Position numbers and translations under genes: made by a program. Positions 61,185 to 64,000 of a stretch of 64,000 bases of DNA are shown piece after piece (position 1 is the first letter of the stretch; each line of letters opens with the position of its first letter). This DNA comes from Epiperipatus broadwayi (taxonomy: Eukaryota; Onychophora; Udeonychophora; Euonychophora; Peripatidae). The notes below the pieces were generated by a model that did not search any database, was not told the DNA's origin, and was given only the letters and a program-made list of their open reading frames with translations. The stretch covers positions 1,460,381 through 1,524,380 of the forward strand of contig JAQFVV010012489.1 in assembly GCA_028023455.1 (NCBI GenBank). Direction: 5' to 3'.

Positions 61185-61260
61185 CTGATGATAACTGCAG
61201 GGCAGTTGAAACTGTAAGCAAGAAGAAATAAATCATATGTTAAAACTGCATTGTAAAGTG
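61185..61260 (+). ncRNA. Hammerhead-like core without clear cleavage triplet
   Basis: CTGATGA (61,185-61,191), hairpin AACTGC-AGG-GCAGTT, GAAAC (61,208-61,212), then TGTAAGC and an A-rich tail with AATAAA. A properly spaced NUH triplet and stem I partner were not found, and one extra T sits at the base of the hairpin. Similar order at 28,671-28,800. Probably a retroelement 3' terminus; ribozyme status unproven. Confidence 0.3.
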
Positions 61261-62838
61261 TTAATTAAAGAGTATATGGTGTATTATAGTTTTTATTTTA
61301 CCAAGAGTAAGAATAATATAAAAAAGTAGAAGTGGAACCTAAAACAAAATAATCTGAAATTGGAAAATGATTTTGAGATATACTAATTATAAGTAATATA
61401 ATGTTATTACTCTAAGATTAAATGCAGTATTTACAAAGACAAAAGCCAATTACTCAAACCTTTAATAGGTTTATAAATATAGATGATAACTTTCAATCCT
61501 TAAGTTATTAAAAATTTCAACCTATAGTCAAGGCAACCAGCATTAGCAATATGATAATACAATCTTTATTGTTAATGGAGATTGCCTTGGATATAGAATG
61601 AGATTGTTGATAGCTTAAGATTTGTTGTAATGTAATATTTACATTCAGGCATGTTGTAACTTTGATTTAGTTCTTATAAATTAGCATATATGTATATAAT
61701 ATTATGTGTATATAAATGTATTTCTTTTTGTTTATTTTAATTGTTCACTGATGTTTAATTATGAACTAAAAGTTTATAAAAGATTTATTTCACAAGCATT
61801 TTGATATATATACAACTACAGGACACAATGCATTGTTAAAATAAAACTTTTATTGAACATCAATTCTATTACAGTTCACATTGTAATGCCATGACTATAT
61901 TCTTCACATAATTTTCTGTTAAGTTATATGGTGTATAAGAAGTTTCTGGTTATATAGAAAATATGTTAAAATAGATTGTCAATGAAAACTTTAGATTTGT
62001 GATAATTTATGTCACATAAAAAATTTTTTTTTACAACAAATATTGAAAAGAGTGATTAAACATCAATTTATTAGATATTTATACCGATGTGTTTCATTTT
62101 ATATTACATATTATAATCAGTGTTAATGTTTTAATTATAAATATGACAATAAAATTCAGGATATGGTAGAGCAATAGACTCTCTCATTCTTATTTGATAT
62201 ATTATAAGATTAATTTGTATATGTTTCATAATATCATTATTTTTAAGGTTTTTGATAAGTTTCCAATGCAAAACCCAATCGTTGATAACTTTATGGATAC
62301 ATGGTGATTTGTGTGGTGTAAAAAAAATTTATTTTATTTTTGTAAGTTAAATACTTCATGGAATAAAGAAAAGTTAAACCAACATTTAAATACCATATTG
62401 CAGTTAAAGGCTTCTCCAATAGTTTCTCACTGTGGAACAATAACAAGAAAAATTAGTTTTTATTTTTTTATTTTATTATGTATCTAAGAATAACTATTTG
62501 CTGATTAATAATGAATAGTTATCTAAATTAATAAAGGGCATGCTATTTCATCACAATAAAATAATTACTACACTTAAATAATCTGTAAATAGAATTGACT
62601 ATTTTACTTAGTTTATTGTATGCTAGTCCTATTTGATTATTTATCAATTGTAACATAAAGACATTAGAAAAAGATCTTTTGAGGATGTTCCATAAAATTT
62701 TTAAAATACAATAGCAAAATCATAAGATAAATTAATGTTTTTAAAGTTGCTATATATGCTACTATATAGTCCATTACTCTAAAATTCCATTTTTGTTGGA
62801 GTGGATATGCAAAATGAATAAATAATAAGGCTTTTTAC
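61261..62838. other. AT-rich sequence without recognisable gene
   Basis: ATGGTAGAGCAATAGACTCT at 62,164-62,183 looks like a lone box-A remnant of a SINE. Nothing else supported. Confidence 0.4.
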
Positions 62839-62851
62839 AAAATGTTTTATA
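62839..62851. repeat. Target-site duplication, left (foldback III)
   Basis: AAAATGTTTTATA, identical to 63,091-63,103. Confidence 0.8.
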
Positions 62852-63090
62852 TATTTTTTTTTCCCACAGTACAGGCTTTTTTCAAACCTGCACTTCTATA
62901 TGTAATATATAGGGGGTTTGAACTTAGACTTTCACATGACCCTCAACCATTCATGCTATCTCATATCACTGATACACTTGATCACACACATTTTTTATCT
63001 TTTCAACATGTGTGTGATGAAGTGTATCAGCAGTATGAGATAGCATGGATGGTTGAGAGTCATGTGAAAGTCTGAGTTCAAACCCCCTAT
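62852..63090 (-). mobile_element. Palindromic retroposon with A-tail and 13-bp TSD (foldback III)
   Basis: Arms 62,909-62,990 and 63,009-63,090 (82 bp each, 75 of 82 matching) around an 18-nt loop. On the minus strand the element ends in sequence then a run of nine A (T at 62,854-62,862), directly beside AAAATGTTTTATA (62,839-62,851), repeated at 63,091-63,103. Both A-tail and 13-bp TSD are marks of LINE-type retroposition. The outer arms carry a box-B-like GAGTTCAAACCCCCT, so a tRNA-derived ancestor is possible. Confidence 0.85.
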
Positions 63091-63103
63091 AAAATGTTTT
63101 ATA
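63091..63103. repeat. Target-site duplication, right (foldback III)
   Basis: AAAATGTTTTATA, identical to 62,839-62,851. Confidence 0.8.
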
Positions 63104-64000
63104 ATAAATTCTAACAGAGTTCTCATTAAAAAAAAGCAGATTCTCAAAAAATATTCTAAAGAAGTAAAAAGTTGATTGTTTTTATTGGATAGATATGGCA
63201 GAGAATAAAATACAATGGGAAGATGCAATTAGATATAATATTAAAGAATTTTCACAAGAAAAGGTTGCTGCTAAAGAATCTAAAAGACAGCATCAAAAAT
63301 AATCAAATAATTACATTAATGGAGGAACCAGCATATTCTATATATAAATATATTTATAGATCACAAATTGGGTTTGTAGAGTCATCACAAAACTTATCTT
63401 TAGATTATTATGCTTTTTTTTCCTCCTGCAGTTGGAATGATTATATGCGTGAGTGCGTGGCTGTTCACTGCAGATGAATGACAATATCATTAGCCAACTT
63501 CTTGCAGTAACAGAAACTTTTAATTAGTAAGGAAACAAATTTATGATATGAACTTTTTAATAAATAACTGAATAGTGATTTTTTTTAAAATCTTTCTCTA
63601 ACAATTTTTTAAAAACAAATAAATGGAAAAAAAAAAACCCCGTAGGTAAACGTTTATATTTTTCTTGTGATATAAAAAATGTTTAATAAAATATTAAAAA
63701 ATAATAATTACAGCATTGCTTTATTTTCTGTTTGAATTTATAAAAACTAAGGGGAAATTTTATTAATAAATATATAATTTTGATAACTATAGCTAAAATT
63801 TTTGTGATGATATAAAAATAATCATGTTTTTTTAATGTTTTATGTTATTAAAACTAAAATGAATATACATATTTGCAAATGCATCTCCAATATTGTATAT
63901 ATTAAAATTAATAATTAATATTTATTTACATTTTCAACAGCATGTGATGCTTTAAAAACATGGAATGTATATAAGAACAGAACAAGAAATGTATTGTTGA
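63104..64000. other. AT-rich sequence without recognisable gene
   Basis: An 84-codon plus frame at 63,223-63,477 has no recognisable motif; treated as chance. Confidence 0.5.

Noticed and set aside
1-64000. Host protein-coding exons
   Set aside because: No conserved non-transposon domain, no run of frames joined by GT/AG sites with supporting motifs; absence by reading does not exclude short exons.

Overview
The window is an AT-rich (well over 70% A+T by eye), CpG-poor stretch of a metazoan, probably invertebrate, nuclear genome. I could not place the species. I found no host protein-coding gene, no rRNA gene and no intact tRNA gene. Almost everything recognisable is a fossil or near-fossil transposable element, set in AT-rich sequence with short tandem duplications and (TA)n microsatellites.

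Layout. 0-7.4 kb: two Penelope-like element (PLE) fragments (1-315 minus; 5,145-5,799 plus, with a GIY-YIG endonuclease) and a non-LTR relic (2.5-3.6 kb). 7.4-14.6 kb: a decayed APE-endonuclease/RT non-LTR element (7.4-11.1 kb minus) carrying foldback fragments, a three-unit 134-bp tandem array, a SINE and an RTE-type relic. 15-27 kb: dispersed repeats, foldback copies at 21.6-24.8 kb and a long non-LTR RT relic (24.9-27.0 kb minus). 27-39 kb: two diverged PLE copies head to head (29.0-31.8 kb), a 95%-identical foldback (34.16-35.00 kb) and the most complete PLE (35.7-38.65 kb minus: N-terminal region, RT with YVDD, GIY-YIG, inverted termini). 39-52 kb: mostly featureless, with a 44-bp-arm hairpin (48.7 kb) and a tRNA-like motif inside an inverted repeat (51.0 kb). 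52-64 kb: more foldbacks, a 5'-truncated RTE copy with clear target-site duplication (TSD) and 3' tail (55.36-55.92 kb), a compositionally distinct 2.6-kb island (58.45-61.09 kb) and a palindromic retroposon with A-tail and TSD (62.85-63.09 kb).

The most interesting signal is a family of palindromic (foldback) elements, about ten copies or pieces, whose arms each carry a type I hammerhead ribozyme motif reading outward: CTGANGA, stem II with a CACAA loop, GAAAC, a 2-nt loop, a GTC cleavage triplet, and a two-part stem I split by an internal loop. Three motifs keep all core bases. Three copies are flanked by direct repeats of 16, 13 and 11 bp, and two unrelated palindromic elements have 14- and 13-bp repeats. 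Long, variable-length TSDs point to insertion by reverse transcription rather than by a cut-and-paste transposase. PLEs are known to carry hammerhead motifs, and autonomous-type PLE remains lie in the same window, so a PLE-driven, ribozyme-bearing palindromic retroposon is my main hypothesis. It rests on reading alone and needs a genome-wide check.
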